A stretch of 64,000 bases of DNA from a virus (IMGVR_UViG_3300019487_000019:1-64000), one strand, 5' to 3'; counted from the stretch's first letter, positions 37,520-47,202 are shown. Numbers and translations are program-made. Notes: a model not told the origin generated them from the sequence alone.

Positions 37520-39730
37520 TTATCGCATCAATGAGATCTCGGCAATATCACCAACCATAAGTGGATCTGTTAGTTCGATCGTGGTGCCGAGATCATAGGC
37601 CCGTCCTGGTTCGGCATATCCAAGCTCACGGGAAACGGCTGGATTGTTGTCAAATACAATAGTTGTCGCAATCGGTAGATTTGCATTCATCGTTGTTAGT
37701 AGGTCAGTATCCGTCAAAAGAATCTGTGATCCCGTTCCTGTTGTATCGCTAAAGAATGCCAACACACTATCGTCAAACCGACAAACAGCATCTGTAACTT
37801 GAGAATTGATATCATCAACCAGATCTTGGAATGTGTACTGATGTTGTGTTACCAGTGTTGGTGGTTCGAGGCCCGTAAAGTCTAACGAGCCTGATGCATT
37901 GGCAGAAGCATCAATTGTTTCATTTGGATGAACTTGGATAACAGTATTACCACCACTTAATGTTGCTTCAAAGATTGTATACGTGACAGGAACACCGAGG
38001 CCTGTATTACCAAACACAAGCATAGTTCGATTCGTAACACTGGTGAACAAGCTAACAAAATTTCCTGTAATGGTCCAAGTGCCGCCGACGCCGGTCGTGA
38101 CAGCTGTAATCGTGTACGGCAGCGCTGGAACAACGATACTGATGGGCTGTGCTACTCCTCCATCAACAGCCACTGAGAAATCCCACGTACCTGGAGGAAG
38201 GCCTGACCAATCCGCGATATTGACGTTTGGTCCGTCTTCCGTATATGGGGCAACCGGTGGAGTGACGATTTCAATAATCGCATCTCCATAACCTCGCTCA
38301 TTCGCGTAATATTTCACACCGTTGTTGAACACCATTAGTTTATTCTTTTCAATACGATATTCAAGCTGCAAATCATATGTTAGCAAATAGATGTCGCCTG
38401 TTCCTGTGCCTGCACCTTCGTTGACAGAAATCGATCCGTCTGTAACATAGATAGTCGTGAATCCCGCCGCAAATGTTGCATTAGCCACGCAAATATATGT
38501 GCCATCGTTGCCCGCACTCCCAATCACCTCAAAGGCGTAACCCGTAAAGAACAATTCCGTGAAATCGCCGGCAATCGTAAATTCATCAGGGCTTACAGTG
38601 TTGTCAGCGCTGTCAATTGCGTATGAAACACCATCAATGATGAATCGCTGGTTGCGGTATCGTAACTGGTACAAATCTTCATCGATTGCATTGATGACAG
38701 TTTGCAAATCATTTTCAGCAAACGTTGAAGTTGGATAGAGAACTTCGCGAATACGACTATCATCAGATACGGGATTTGTGTTGACAAAAACCTGATCAGC
38801 CAGATGGGTATGTGAAAAAGAAACGAATTCAAGAGCAGCTTCATCAGCTCGAACCCGTACGAATAATCCAGCTTGACCAACATAAGAAGTTGGCACGTCA
38901 GTCAAATCTGTAAACGCAAGCGATACGGGCGCGGTCGAAAACTCTAGACCCGTTTCACCAGCATTAACTCGAACAGTAAAGCCTCCAAATCCTGCATACG
39001 ACGCTGGTGTGTCAGTCAGACTCAAGAACGTGTTTACAGCTGCTGTTGCATTAATCCAGTTTACACCGTTGTAGGAAAGATAATCATTGATAGCTGGTGC
39101 AGTAATAATCACATCCGAAAGATTGTCTAGCGTTCGGGTGTCAACGTAATTCTTGTTGACACCATGTGTACCAAGCGTTGGTGCGTTCGGGAGTGTAATC
39201 TGACCTGCACCTGTTAGGACGATATTGCCACCGCTAATTGTAAGCGCTGTCGTCGTCAGCGCGCCGGTCATTATGTCGCCTGTAATGTTGACATACCGAG
39301 TGTCAGCAAAGCCAAGATTTAGAGCATCGCCGGCTGCTGTTGGATTTCCAAGGTTGATAATCTTGAAACCACCCATGTCAAGATCACCAACGATTGGGAA
39401 GCTACCGATCACAATCGGTTGCCAAGTTGCTCCATCGTAAACAGACAATGCAAATGGCGGTCCATTGTCAAACCATAGTTGGCCTTGAATTGGATATGCC
39501 GGTGCGGTTGGACCGGCAAAGTTTTCCAACATATGAACAAACGATTCAGCAACACGCTCACCATACTGAAACATGCCCTGGCCAAGTAGCACGATGGAAG
39601 TATTGGCTGTAACAGCTTGCGAATCAAGTGGGACGGCTGCTGCTGGACTTGCAGGTCCATTCGTAGTCATCGGCTTGATGATGAACGAACCGTTCAGAGG
39701 GTCCGTTCTATTGATAATATAGTCCGCCAT
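37520..39730 (-). CDS. Tail fibre with N-terminal attachment module
   Basis: 736 residues. MADYIINRTDPLNGSFIIKP, then LLGQGMFQYGERVAESFVHM and LENFAGPTAPAYPIQGQLWF, a module typical of T4-like environmental phage fibres bound to the baseplate. DMGGFKIINLGNPTAAGDAL is a fibre-shaft hinge motif (MxxxKIxNLxxPxxxxDAxN). Beta modules of the GNDGTY type follow. Late box and inverted repeats lie just upstream. Confidence 0.82.
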   Translation of the reverse strand: MADYIINRTDPLNGSFIIKPMTTNGPASPAAAVPLDSQAVTANTSIVLLGQGMFQYGERVAESFVHMLENFAGPTAPAYPIQGQLWFDNGPPFALSVYDGATWQPIVIGSFPIVGDLDMGGFKIINLGNPTAAGDALNLGFADTRYVNITGDIMTGALTTTALTISGGNIVLTGAGQITLPNAPTLGTHGVNKNYVDTRTLDNLSDVIITAPAINDYLSYNGVNWINATAAVNTFLSLTDTPASYAGFGGFTVRVNAGETGLEFSTAPVSLAFTDLTDVPTSYVGQAGLFVRVRADEAALEFVSFSHTHLADQVFVNTNPVSDDSRIREVLYPTSTFAENDLQTVINAIDEDLYQLRYRNQRFIIDGVSYAIDSADNTVSPDEFTIAGDFTELFFTGYAFEVIGSAGNDGTYICVANATFAAGFTTIYVTDGSISVNEGAGTGTGDIYLLTYDLQLEYRIEKNKLMVFNNGVKYYANERGYGDAIIEIVTPPVAPYTEDGPNVNIADWSGLPPGTWDFSVAVDGGVAQPISIVVPALPYTITAVTTGVGGTWTITGNFVSLFTSVTNRTMLVFGNTGLGVPVTYTIFEATLSGGNTVIQVHPNETIDASANASGSLDFTGLEPPTLVTQHQYTFQDLVDDINSQVTDAVCRFDDSVLAFFSDTTGTGSQILLTDTDLLTTMNANLPIATTIVFDNNPAVSRELGYAEPGRAYDLGTTIELTDPLMVGDIAEISLMR

Positions 39731-39783
39731 CAGGAGGTTCCCATAAAATACATTTTGGTGTATTTATGAGGGTTTACCTCCTG
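39731..39783 (-). promoter_or_regulatory. Late promoter within nested inverted repeats
   Basis: CATAAATA on the - strand (39768-39761). It lies in an imperfect repeat (CATAAATACA / TGTATTTTATG). Outside this, CAGGAGGT (39783-39776) pairs with ACCTCCTG (39738-39731), directly before ATG 39730. The outer repeat could end read-through from the radical SAM operon or shape translation; no clear ribosome site is seen before the ATG. Confidence 0.55.
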
Positions 39784-39785
39784 TT

Positions 39786-40250
39786 TTAGACCAGCAGAAA
39801 TTCCTTTTTAAAGTAGGTGACTGTTGCTTGAACCTGTGAAAGAGGGTTATCCTCAAAATCCCAGAGCTCGTGGGCGGTCAGAGTATCAATAAGCGACTGA
39901 TAGCACCCGCGGGCTTCGGAAAGGCGCCGGAAGAAGGGATCGCCCAACAATAGGTTGGGTGTGTCTAGTGTCACGTAAAAATCTTCACCAAAATACTTCT
40001 CAAGCAGCTTTGCGTAGACCAAAGCCACTGCAAACGACTTTTGCGGTTGGTGAATCCACTCATTCCAGCTAACTGTGAAATATGAGATGATTTCAGCTTC
40101 AAAGTCAGCGTCATCCAACGCTCGGCCCACGTTGTCGACCGTAACACTTTGCCCTTCCAGAGCAGCCAGTTTCTCATCTGTGAAAAACAGATCCCCAGGA
40201 TCAGGATTCTGACTATAGTAATACTGTTGTCTTATTTGCCATTCTTTCAT
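39786..40250 (-). CDS. Hypothetical protein at the end of the radical SAM operon
   Basis: 154 residues from ATG 40250 (or 165 from 40283); it begins inside the preceding radical SAM gene. MKEWQIRQQYYYSQNPDPGD; helical C-terminal half with FFRRLSEARGCYQSLIDTLT. Not recognised. Its coupling suggests it belongs to the radical SAM system, though it could equally be a fibre-region gene. Confidence 0.6.
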   Translation of the reverse strand: MKEWQIRQQYYYSQNPDPGDLFFTDEKLAALEGQSVTVDNVGRALDDADFEAEIISYFTVSWNEWIHQPQKSFAVALVYAKLLEKYFGEDFYVTLDTPNLLLGDPFFRRLSEARGCYQSLIDTLTAHELWDFEDNPLSQVQATVTYFKKEFLLV

Positions 40251-41154
40251 CTTTGTACCAGTCCAATAAATGTCGAAAGCCATTGCACGAGTGTTCCAAC
40301 GTTTTCACTTCACGCAAATGTTCGCTTAAACAGTGTCCAAGATATGGACACGTTGCGCAAAAACCATTCATGAAGACACGCTTACGTTCCTTCTGTGTCC
40401 ACGCATAGTAATCAAGCAAAGTATCTAGTTGTTCAAAATATTCATTGTCGTTGGCATCGAATTCCAACACAGCAAACTTCCCATGAGGCGTGATATACAC
40501 ATGATCATCACTGAAAGAGTTCGCCTTTCCAGCAAGGCTATTTTCAATCAATTGTTGATTGATGAACTTAAAGCGCTTTTCGATCGGGCTGACGAGCCAC
40601 TTCTTGACAAATTCCTCATAATTCCGGAAGGAAACACCATGAGCGTTATGTTGATTCGTTGAATACGGCTTGATTTCAACCGTTTTGACATTTGCAACTG
40701 CATTGAGAACGCGAATCATTTCATCAACATCTTTCTCAATTAAGCAACGTCCTGCCAACATTAGCACATGAAGATCACCACCGTATTTCATCATGTTGTC
40801 AAACACCTGTTCGTGTTGTTGTCGACAGTCAAAGTCGTAGCTAACGCTAAGAATTGCACGTCGCCTCAAAAACGTTGGATGAATTCGAGAAAGATTTGTG
40901 ATGATACTGACTTGGCCTGGGTAGTATCGCTCTATGACATCGAATAGTTCTTCCAGATAGCGTTCTGGTAGAATCGCGACTTCCCCACCATACAGATCGA
41001 TGTATTCGATCGGTTCAAATACACTAATCTCAGCCAGCATCGCATCAAGACGTTCAAGCATCAACAAACGCCTATTCGACAATTGGTCGACACCAAGGTA
41101 GCAAAACTCGCAACGAAAGTTGCAGAAGTATGATGGATTGATCGAAATCTTCAT
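40213..41154 (-). CDS. Radical SAM enzyme 1 of 8
   Basis: 313 residues from ATG 41154. CX3CX2C at C11-C15-C18 (SYFCNFRCEFCYLG) binds the SAM cluster, and YIDLYGGEVAIL is the GGE motif. The C-terminus has FCATCPYLGHCLSEHL, a reduced Cys cluster that could hold an auxiliary Fe-S or zinc. Radical SAM enzymes split SAM to make a 5'-deoxyadenosyl radical. The start overlaps the 2OG oxygenase-like stop. Confidence 0.85.
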   Translation of the reverse strand: MKISINPSYFCNFRCEFCYLGVDQLSNRRLLMLERLDAMLAEISVFEPIEYIDLYGGEVAILPERYLEELFDVIERYYPGQVSIITNLSRIHPTFLRRRAILSVSYDFDCRQQHEQVFDNMMKYGGDLHVLMLAGRCLIEKDVDEMIRVLNAVANVKTVEIKPYSTNQHNAHGVSFRNYEEFVKKWLVSPIEKRFKFINQQLIENSLAGKANSFSDDHVYITPHGKFAVLEFDANDNEYFEQLDTLLDYYAWTQKERKRVFMNGFCATCPYLGHCLSEHLREVKTLEHSCNGFRHLLDWYKDERMANKTTVLL

Positions 41155-41606
41155 AGTCGTATATTCGTAGCAATCGACAAACGCATTCCTGTATACGGAG
41201 TTACACGATGATCCCACGATCCGGGAAACAACAGCAAGCTTCCTTGCTCTGGATGGAATGATGTCATCTCTCCATCGGGATGGTACACGATAATATCTCC
41301 TTCGCCGACAGGGTTATCATTTATGACGTAGTAATTTGCAACAATATCAGCGTGCTTTGTATGATTGTGTTTTAATAAATGGGTATTTGAATTGATCGTT
41401 GTTACACACCAACCATCAAACTTACAGGGAGTTCGTCCCGTCATTGTTTCGACTGATTCAATAATGAACATTCGCAGCCCCCTAAGCTCCGGCCACTGCT
41501 CACTCCAAATATTTTGCGGATCATCATAGTTGTACATCATCGGATAGTTCAAGATGCCTTTGACAATATCATTGAATACCGCATCAGCTTGATAGATTTT
41601 AATCAT
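41151..41606 (-). CDS. 2OG-Fe(II) oxygenase-like protein
   Basis: 151 residues from ATG 41606 (ATGA overlap). LLKHNHTKHADIVANYYVIN, EGDIIVYHPDGEMTSFHPEQ, GSLLLFPGSWDHRVTPYTGM then RLSIATNI. The layout (His-rich strand, acidic turn, GxLLxFPxxxxHxVxPxxGxRxSI) is that of 2-oxoglutarate/Fe(II) dioxygenases with the distal His and the 2OG-binding Arg. It may add hydroxyl groups to the same substrate the radical SAM enzymes act on (inference). Confidence 0.65.
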   Translation of the reverse strand: MIKIYQADAVFNDIVKGILNYPMMYNYDDPQNIWSEQWPELRGLRMFIIESVETMTGRTPCKFDGWCVTTINSNTHLLKHNHTKHADIVANYYVINDNPVGEGDIIVYHPDGEMTSFHPEQGSLLLFPGSWDHRVTPYTGMRLSIATNIRL

Positions 41607-42343
41607 CGTAGACGAAGGTGTTGCAATAATGGATTGCATTCACGATACATTTGATACACCTGACACATCCATGTTGTGTTTACGGCTTGGCGAAACGAAA
41701 GCTCTCCATACACACAACCAAAATGGCGATCCACGTCACGATAAATTAGTTCAGCAATTCGATTGTGCTCAAGCATCGTCCAAATCTCTGTCATATCATC
41801 TTGGATGTTCCAGATTGTGAAGAATCGCTCCCACGTCTTAATGATTTCTCGAATGTCGTAGTTCTCCAGCACATATTCGTAGTTGTCTTCTGTAAACATC
41901 GAGTCAAACATCCACGAAAGTCTGGGATCGGTCTTTGCGTATGACAACTGCGCGAGATAATCCGAGCGATCTACTTTCAGATCAGGAAATAAAGTTTCGA
42001 GATCTGGCAATGCACGAATAATGTGTTGCTTTAATGATAGCATCTCTTCGATGAACAATCGATGCGAAGTGTTTTTGACCACTGCCAGTGTCGCTGTTGC
42101 GTATCGAGATTCGGGATTAGCCAAGAAATCCCCTAACAGATGATCAAGTCGTAGAACTGGTATGTATCGTCCCGGCTGAATAACATCATATGCGGAAGTA
42201 AAGTTTGCATATGGTGCAGGCATATACTGATTTGTTTTGCCCGTCACATAATCGTGAAACAGAGTTGCTTTGTAAAGGTCATACATGACCTTGCAGTGTG
42301 GTTCTGCAAATAGTTGCTTGTGTGTAGCGATAAACTCGTTCAC
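41603..42343 (-). CDS. Radical SAM operon protein, GCVYG family member 1
   Basis: 246 residues, GTG start overlapping the preceding stop. N-terminus MNEFIATHKQLFAEPHCKVM; the C-terminus IYRDVDRHFGCVYGELSFRQ then CQVYQMYRECN is shared with the 50.2-51.3-kb protein (ERDVARGLGCVYGAGRYRLR ... CQVF). No known domain. It could be a substrate-binding chaperone, or a modified protein, as the family has an invariant Cys. Confidence 0.6.
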   Translation of the reverse strand: MNEFIATHKQLFAEPHCKVMYDLYKATLFHDYVTGKTNQYMPAPYANFTSAYDVIQPGRYIPVLRLDHLLGDFLANPESRYATATLAVVKNTSHRLFIEEMLSLKQHIIRALPDLETLFPDLKVDRSDYLAQLSYAKTDPRLSWMFDSMFTEDNYEYVLENYDIREIIKTWERFFTIWNIQDDMTEIWTMLEHNRIAELIYRDVDRHFGCVYGELSFRQAVNTTWMCQVYQMYRECNPLLQHLRLR

Positions 42344-43395
42344 GCTGCCTCCTTGACACCACCAAAATTGATCTCGAGAATTTCTGTTGCAATCGACTTC
42401 ATAATCTTGCAGTGAGGCTCCACAAGATTATGTTCTTTCAGGTCCTTGACAGTCTTACGGCAGCCGTTGCAAATCTTAAACATCGGGCACGTCAAGCATT
42501 CTTCTTTCATGCTTATTAAGGAAGGATCACTTTGCAGTGGGGTAAAGAATTCTTTCCCGTAAATTTCACGGAAGAATGTAATTGGATGCGTTCGATCATC
42601 CGCAATTGCACCACACGAATAGTAATCACCGCTCGGGTTTAACGCTCGAATGTTTTCATCACACTGACGGTGTTGGGGGCACATTGTGTGAAGCCCTTTC
42701 AATCGCTGAACCATTTGTTTTGTATTGAATTCCCACGGCGTCAATCCTTGCCGATACACTTCAATATATGTTCGATAGATTTTTGACAACAAATAAGGCT
42801 TACTTTGAACACCTGATGCGTTTGCATAATTGAGTTTGCATTCAACGTTCATTCGCTTTGCCAAACGAACGTTATCCAATGCTGTGTCCTCATTTTCATC
42901 ACTAATCACTGAAATGAAATCTGGCCGATAACCAATTCGTTCAAGGAACAAATTACTGACCTGCCAGAAGATGTCTTCTGTGAACACTTGCTTCTCTGTA
43001 ATCCGGCGCGTATCACCGTAATTGAAAGATGTTGTAATGCCAACACGTGGATGTTTGAATAACTCTTCCCACATCTGTGGCTTTTTGAAGAACGCCCATA
43101 AATTTGTCGTCAGACTTACCGTCGCTTTGTACTTTCGTTGGTCAAGGAATTCTATGATTTGCCAATAATAGTCGGGCTTTACCATTAGCGGATCCCCACC
43201 ATTGACAATAATTGTCGAAGTGTTAGGAAAGCGATCAAGAAAGTCGTAGATATATTGATGATCGAGTACGGCTGCTTTGTCATCCGTAATATTGGTCGAT
43301 GAACAGAACGTGCACTTGAAGTTGCAAGCCTCTGTTGGCTTGATAATTAACTCCATTGCACGTGGGTCTGTGCTGTCAATCAATTTATGCAACAT
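42340..43395 (-). CDS. Radical SAM/SPASM-like enzyme 2 of 8
   Basis: 351 residues from ATG 43395; the frame also has ATG 43440 inside the upstream gene. CX3CX2C C24-C28-C31 (TEACNFKCTFCSST), IIVNGGDPLM (GGE-type motif), and a SPASM-type C-terminus CLTCPMFKICNGCRKTVKDL ... EPHCKIM that can bind auxiliary clusters. SPASM proteins often modify ribosomally made peptides. Another Cys pair (MCPQHRQCDENIRA, SCGAIADD) lies between. Confidence 0.85.
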   Translation of the reverse strand: MLHKLIDSTDPRAMELIIKPTEACNFKCTFCSSTNITDDKAAVLDHQYIYDFLDRFPNTSTIIVNGGDPLMVKPDYYWQIIEFLDQRKYKATVSLTTNLWAFFKKPQMWEELFKHPRVGITTSFNYGDTRRITEKQVFTEDIFWQVSNLFLERIGYRPDFISVISDENEDTALDNVRLAKRMNVECKLNYANASGVQSKPYLLSKIYRTYIEVYRQGLTPWEFNTKQMVQRLKGLHTMCPQHRQCDENIRALNPSGDYYSCGAIADDRTHPITFFREIYGKEFFTPLQSDPSLISMKEECLTCPMFKICNGCRKTVKDLKEHNLVEPHCKIMKSIATEILEINFGGVKEAA

Positions 43396-43963
43396 CGAAA
43401 ACTCGTCTTTCGAAAATTGTTGGAGCGATGGGCTTCCCATAGGCTTCCATTAGAGCGCCGCGACGTGAGGCTATTTTGAGAGCCGCCTGACAATCAAACC
43501 GACAAGGAAAGAAGCTGATTGTGCGATTGTGAAGATCAGGTGTCATATACTTGCTGAATTGTTCGCCAGGAATCGACTCCGATAGAGCCGAACTTAGGTA
43601 ATTATACTTGTGCATTACATGCTTCACCGATATGGCAAAAGCTTTGATGCAACATATGGGATAGTCATAATAATATCCAAGATTGCCGTGATCATCTTGA
43701 TATTCGGCTTGAATTAGCTCCTGCACGACCATGACGTCGGCCGCAACATATATCTCGTAGTCGTCGTTGTGAAAATATGTGGGGTCGCTTCCACCATACA
43801 CATCAATATCCTGTCGTTCTGTAGGAACGATACCAAACTGAAGTCTCCTCGCGTGAATCAAGTCGATAGCATTCGCCAAATGTTCTTTACGAACTGATAT
43901 GCGGCAAGCAGCGCGGCGCTTTTCACTGACATCAATCAGATCGAGAAAATCACACGACGACAT
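43385..43963 (-). CDS. Cys-rich DUF483-like protein
   Basis: 192 residues from ATG 43963, inside the end of radical SAM 3. NLGYYYDYPICCIKAFAISV and ISFFPCRFDCQAALKIASRR: a 'GYPxCCxxAF ... F-PCxxDCxxxxxxA' arrangement as in DUF483-like and related small cysteine proteins that probably bind Fe-S or zinc. It could be an electron or cluster partner of the radical SAM enzymes. Confidence 0.6.
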   Translation of the reverse strand: MSSCDFLDLIDVSEKRRAACRISVRKEHLANAIDLIHARRLQFGIVPTERQDIDVYGGSDPTYFHNDDYEIYVAADVMVVQELIQAEYQDDHGNLGYYYDYPICCIKAFAISVKHVMHKYNYLSSALSESIPGEQFSKYMTPDLHNRTISFFPCRFDCQAALKIASRRGALMEAYGKPIAPTIFERRVFDVA

Positions 43964-45011
43964 TGTACTGGGTAGCATTTTTCGGATCCAATATAGTGTT
44001 AAAGAATTCTTTGTATAGGCAAGTTGCCATCTCTTCGCGGTTTGTCCAGTCAGCCTGAACGAAGCAACGGAACGAACATCGATCAAAGTGCTCACAACTT
44101 AAGCAACCATATTTGTCGAGGTGGGCTTGAATGATATTAGCATTGCTCTTATAGTCAATTTCCGTGTTGAAGTCGTCTTGATCATACTTCAGGTAGCGAC
44201 ATTTTACTTCACGACCATCCGGTAGTAGTGTTAGTTTATTCAACGAGTAGCATGTCATCGTGTTGAATCGATGATGTACCCAATCACTTACAGGAGCGAC
44301 ATTTGGATAATGTTCCGCTAGGAACAGAAACACTTCAAGGTGCTCGCGATCACTCGGTATCATGTGTTGTGAAAGTCGTTCTGGCACATAATAGTCAAAG
44401 TACAAGGGGTATCGAGTGTAGAGATACTCAAATTCCTCGTCTTTTTCGGTCATGATTCGCTTAATTGCTTGCTTTGTTAGCACAAAGCCAATCGTGTAGA
44501 TTTGACTGCCAAACCGTTCCAAGTTCTGATGGAACAAGTCCTTTTTGGCAACGTTTAGAGGGCGTCCTGCGAAGTCATAACTGGTCGAAATGTTCGATTT
44601 GATGCCAAGCAGGTGCAATGTATCGAGCAGTTTTTGGACCCTCGTCCACTTCGTGAACACGAGGTTCGTGACCCAATTGAAAACACACGTTTTTCCAGCC
44701 TGATTTGCGTGGGCATCAACATCGAGGGCAAAGTTGAGGTAATCGATGAATAGATCGTCTGAAACCGCATCATTAAACAGTTCACCACCCATCATGTTGA
44801 TGATGAATTTGTCCATCCGGCTATTGCGAATAAACTCGTTCACACGATCGACCTTATTCATCACCGTATTCATTCCTACTTTCGAGTTGTGATCTTGCCC
44901 ACAAAAGGCACACGCAAGATTACAAAACTCAAAGAAGTGCAGTTCAATTTCTGCTGCTTCATTGACTTTGTTTTTCAGGACCTGATTGAGTAGGTCTTCA
45001 TGTGTATTCAT
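43950..45011 (-). CDS. Radical SAM/SPASM-like enzyme 3 of 8
   Basis: 353 residues. CX3CX2C C30-C34-C37 (FEFCNLACAFCGQD), FIINMMGGELFND, and a C-terminal cluster CLSCEHFDRCSFRCFVQADW ... MATCLYKEFF. A central CRYLKYDQDD follows LPDGREVKC, a typical lead-in to SPASM domains. ATG overlaps the stop of the 45.4-kb gene. Confidence 0.87.
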   Translation of the reverse strand: MNTHEDLLNQVLKNKVNEAAEIELHFFEFCNLACAFCGQDHNSKVGMNTVMNKVDRVNEFIRNSRMDKFIINMMGGELFNDAVSDDLFIDYLNFALDVDAHANQAGKTCVFNWVTNLVFTKWTRVQKLLDTLHLLGIKSNISTSYDFAGRPLNVAKKDLFHQNLERFGSQIYTIGFVLTKQAIKRIMTEKDEEFEYLYTRYPLYFDYYVPERLSQHMIPSDREHLEVFLFLAEHYPNVAPVSDWVHHRFNTMTCYSLNKLTLLPDGREVKCRYLKYDQDDFNTEIDYKSNANIIQAHLDKYGCLSCEHFDRCSFRCFVQADWTNREEMATCLYKEFFNTILDPKNATQYNVVV

Positions 45012-45412
45012 TCGTGCATATCCGTTCGAAATTCAGGCTCGATTATAAATTTAGGGAGCGCTTGACACCATCTGGGTTTATTGCGTGGGTGATACACCAA
45101 CGCCTGGATATTTACGTCAAATCCCTCTTCCTTTTCATATGAACTCAATAGTATTCGGCGAAGCAATCCAAAGGATCCAACATGATACTCTTCGATTAGG
45201 AAGAGGATGTTGTTCTCGATATATCGAAACTCAAGGGCAAGAGGGTAGTACAAGGCATCCTGATGCCGGAAGAATACGATGTACTCAGACGGCTGTTTGG
45301 ACTGTCGAAAGTTCTCATTACTTACAACAACATCATGGCGATCAACTCCAATGAAGGTTGGTGTTGTGAAAATTGGTTCGGTTCGAATCAGGCTAGGAAA
45401 TTTTGTTGACAT
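45008..45412 (-). CDS. Hypothetical protein in the radical SAM operon
   Basis: 134 residues. MSTKFPSLIRTEPIFTTPTF, a beta-rich core (IENNILFLIEEYHVGSFGLL) and a basic tail. Overlaps neighbours at both ends, by 20 bp upstream and 4 bp downstream. Could be a small peptide-recognition partner; no RRE helix-strand pattern is certain. Confidence 0.6.
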   Translation of the reverse strand: MSTKFPSLIRTEPIFTTPTFIGVDRHDVVVSNENFRQSKQPSEYIVFFRHQDALYYPLALEFRYIENNILFLIEEYHVGSFGLLRRILLSSYEKEEGFDVNIQALVYHPRNKPRWCQALPKFIIEPEFRTDMHE

Positions 45413-46151
45413 TACTCACTCCCATCGGCTTTGCGAATCGAATAGGCTGATTTCGAATCTGCCCCGCAAACACTAATGCGGTCAATTCCGTCCAGTCTTC
45501 GAATGTACTGGCCTTGCTCAAAAATCCATAGCCGGCGCGGTCGAATCGAAGGTGTGCTAGAATCTCACTGCGCTGAAATAAAGCACTGATGTTCTCTGGT
45601 TTGAAAATCTTTTCGATATATCGTTGTGCTGTTGCCCACGGCACGTGTAGGGTAAGTGTCGTATCGTCGAGAACAGCATCATAACCGACAAGAACCGTAT
45701 CGTCCTCGAAGCGAATGTGTGATCCCATCATCATATAGGTCGTGTTGCACGACAGCTCGGTAATCGGCGTCTGCAAATCAACTGTGGCGAGTGCAAAGTG
45801 TCGAGGAAGTGTAAATCGATCGTAAGCATTATTCGCAAGTCGAAGCGCGAGAGTCTTATCTTCTCTCGATTGATTACGGCCCGATAATTGTTCCATTGTG
45901 TGTTTGTGAATATCAAATTGTCTCATCAACCATTGTTCGCGCGTCCATTGTTTCTGATGATACTCTTGTTGAACCCAAGCCTGAACCAATTGCTGATACG
46001 TCAAATTATCGTGCGGATATGGAAGTGTTCCTAACGAATAACGATACAGACCAGGAAAATAATCAGCACTCGACAAAATCGTCTGAAACAACTCTTCGTC
46101 GTTTATCGACGCAAGTTCACGTAAATCAATTTTTGATATTGTTGGCGACAT
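45393..46151 (-). CDS. Hypothetical protein in the radical SAM operon
   Basis: 252 residues from ATG 46151, inside the end of radical SAM 4. MSPTISKIDLRELASINDEE; helical first half with an Arg/Trp-rich segment (WTREQWLMRQFDIHKHTMEQ), beta-rich second half (MMMGSHIRFEDDTVLVGYDA). Not recognised. Confidence 0.6.
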   Translation of the reverse strand: MSPTISKIDLRELASINDEELFQTILSSADYFPGLYRYSLGTLPYPHDNLTYQQLVQAWVQQEYHQKQWTREQWLMRQFDIHKHTMEQLSGRNQSREDKTLALRLANNAYDRFTLPRHFALATVDLQTPITELSCNTTYMMMGSHIRFEDDTVLVGYDAVLDDTTLTLHVPWATAQRYIEKIFKPENISALFQRSEILAHLRFDRAGYGFLSKASTFEDWTELTALVFAGQIRNQPIRFAKPMGVSNVNKIS

Positions 46152-47202
46152 TCATTGCTCTCTTTGCAAGAATGCAGTCTTTTATTTGATAACGGTCCAT
46201 CATGTGGAGGATTCCCCGATCAGCACACGACCCCAGATATTGACACGTTCCACATTCTTTCTCGTTGGATTTCCTGTATTCATTTAACAGGAGATTATCC
46301 TCGAATTTCTCGATTTCTTCAATTGACCATTGAGCAAGAGGGATTCGATAATGCGGGTCAAACGAGACATATCGCTCGTAAAACATTGGTGAATAGTACA
46401 GTTCCCCATTACGAAAATTGTATTGTTTTTCAACCAAGCTATCGGTCAAGCGTCCCACACTGAACCGAACGAATTGCACTGTTTCAGGGTCTACATTGTC
46501 GTTAAACAGAACCTTAATTTGTTGTGCTGCTCGTTCAAATTCTTCGCGCGAAAGGTTCGTTTTTCGACCAATACTGAAATTGAAGTCAATGTCTGTGTTG
46601 TACATTTGCTCAATCAGGTTATGAAGGTAGACATAGTCATGGAGCAGTTCGCTAATTCGCGTCTGGGAATAATCAAACACGTTGAACAAGGCATGACTTG
46701 TGGGCGGCTGACGAAACCTCTTGAGAATTTGATGACGGGTTGCCTTCACGTGTTCAAGATAACTAGTGTTGTGTATTTGTCGAAGATCAAAAGTGATATT
46801 AATCTCGATCGGTTTGTCCGAATAGTGTTCGTTGAAAACATCAATAACATCGGTGGTGCTTGGAGTTTCTGCTAGAAAGGCACTTGCAAAGCTGATTTTT
46901 TCAAAGCGTTTTAAGAGATCAATTGTTCGCCAATCAGCAAGAACAGAAGCAGTATTGCTCGAGGAAAACAAGTCTGTTGGTCCAACCGTTGCAATGAATG
47001 GCTGATAATTTTTCCGGATTGCTGTTTCTAGCAGAACGGTTAAGTTCTGATAATCTTGTTGAAGAAAGCCTGTTTGCGCTGTCTTATCGACGAAACACCC
47101 CTCACACTTCCACTGACAGCCATACAGAACATCAAAATTTAGGTCGAGGTACAGTGTATGTGCTTCGGCGTAGCTGACACCAATTTTGTCTCTATCGCTC
47201 AT
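46126..47202 (-). CDS. Radical SAM enzyme 4 of 8, PTD subfamily
   Basis: 358 residues. CX3CX2C C29-C33-C36 (LYGCQWKCEGCFVDK). Where GGE is expected, ATVGPTDLFSSSNTA appears instead, also in enzymes 5 and 7. C-terminus CGTCQYLGSCADRGILHMMD ... CILAKRAM, three or four Cys in a fixed pattern. Close paralogue of enzyme 5 (SVGRLTDSLVEKQYNFRNGE in both, nearly). Probably a duplicated pair acting in sequence or on related sites. Confidence 0.85.
   Translation of the reverse strand: MSDRDKIGVSYAEAHTLYLDLNFDVLYGCQWKCEGCFVDKTAQTGFLQQDYQNLTVLLETAIRKNYQPFIATVGPTDLFSSSNTASVLADWRTIDLLKRFEKISFASAFLAETPSTTDVIDVFNEHYSDKPIEINITFDLRQIHNTSYLEHVKATRHQILKRFRQPPTSHALFNVFDYSQTRISELLHDYVYLHNLIEQMYNTDIDFNFSIGRKTNLSREEFERAAQQIKVLFNDNVDPETVQFVRFSVGRLTDSLVEKQYNFRNGELYYSPMFYERYVSFDPHYRIPLAQWSIEEIEKFEDNLLLNEYRKSNEKECGTCQYLGSCADRGILHMMDRYQIKDCILAKRAMNVANNIKN

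Noticed and set aside
40213-41154. QueE (7-carboxy-7-deazaguanine synthase) for radical SAM 1
   Set aside because: Length (313 aa), the standard CX3CX2C with a C-terminal Cys cluster and its place in the operon do not fit QueE, which is about 200-230 aa without that cluster.
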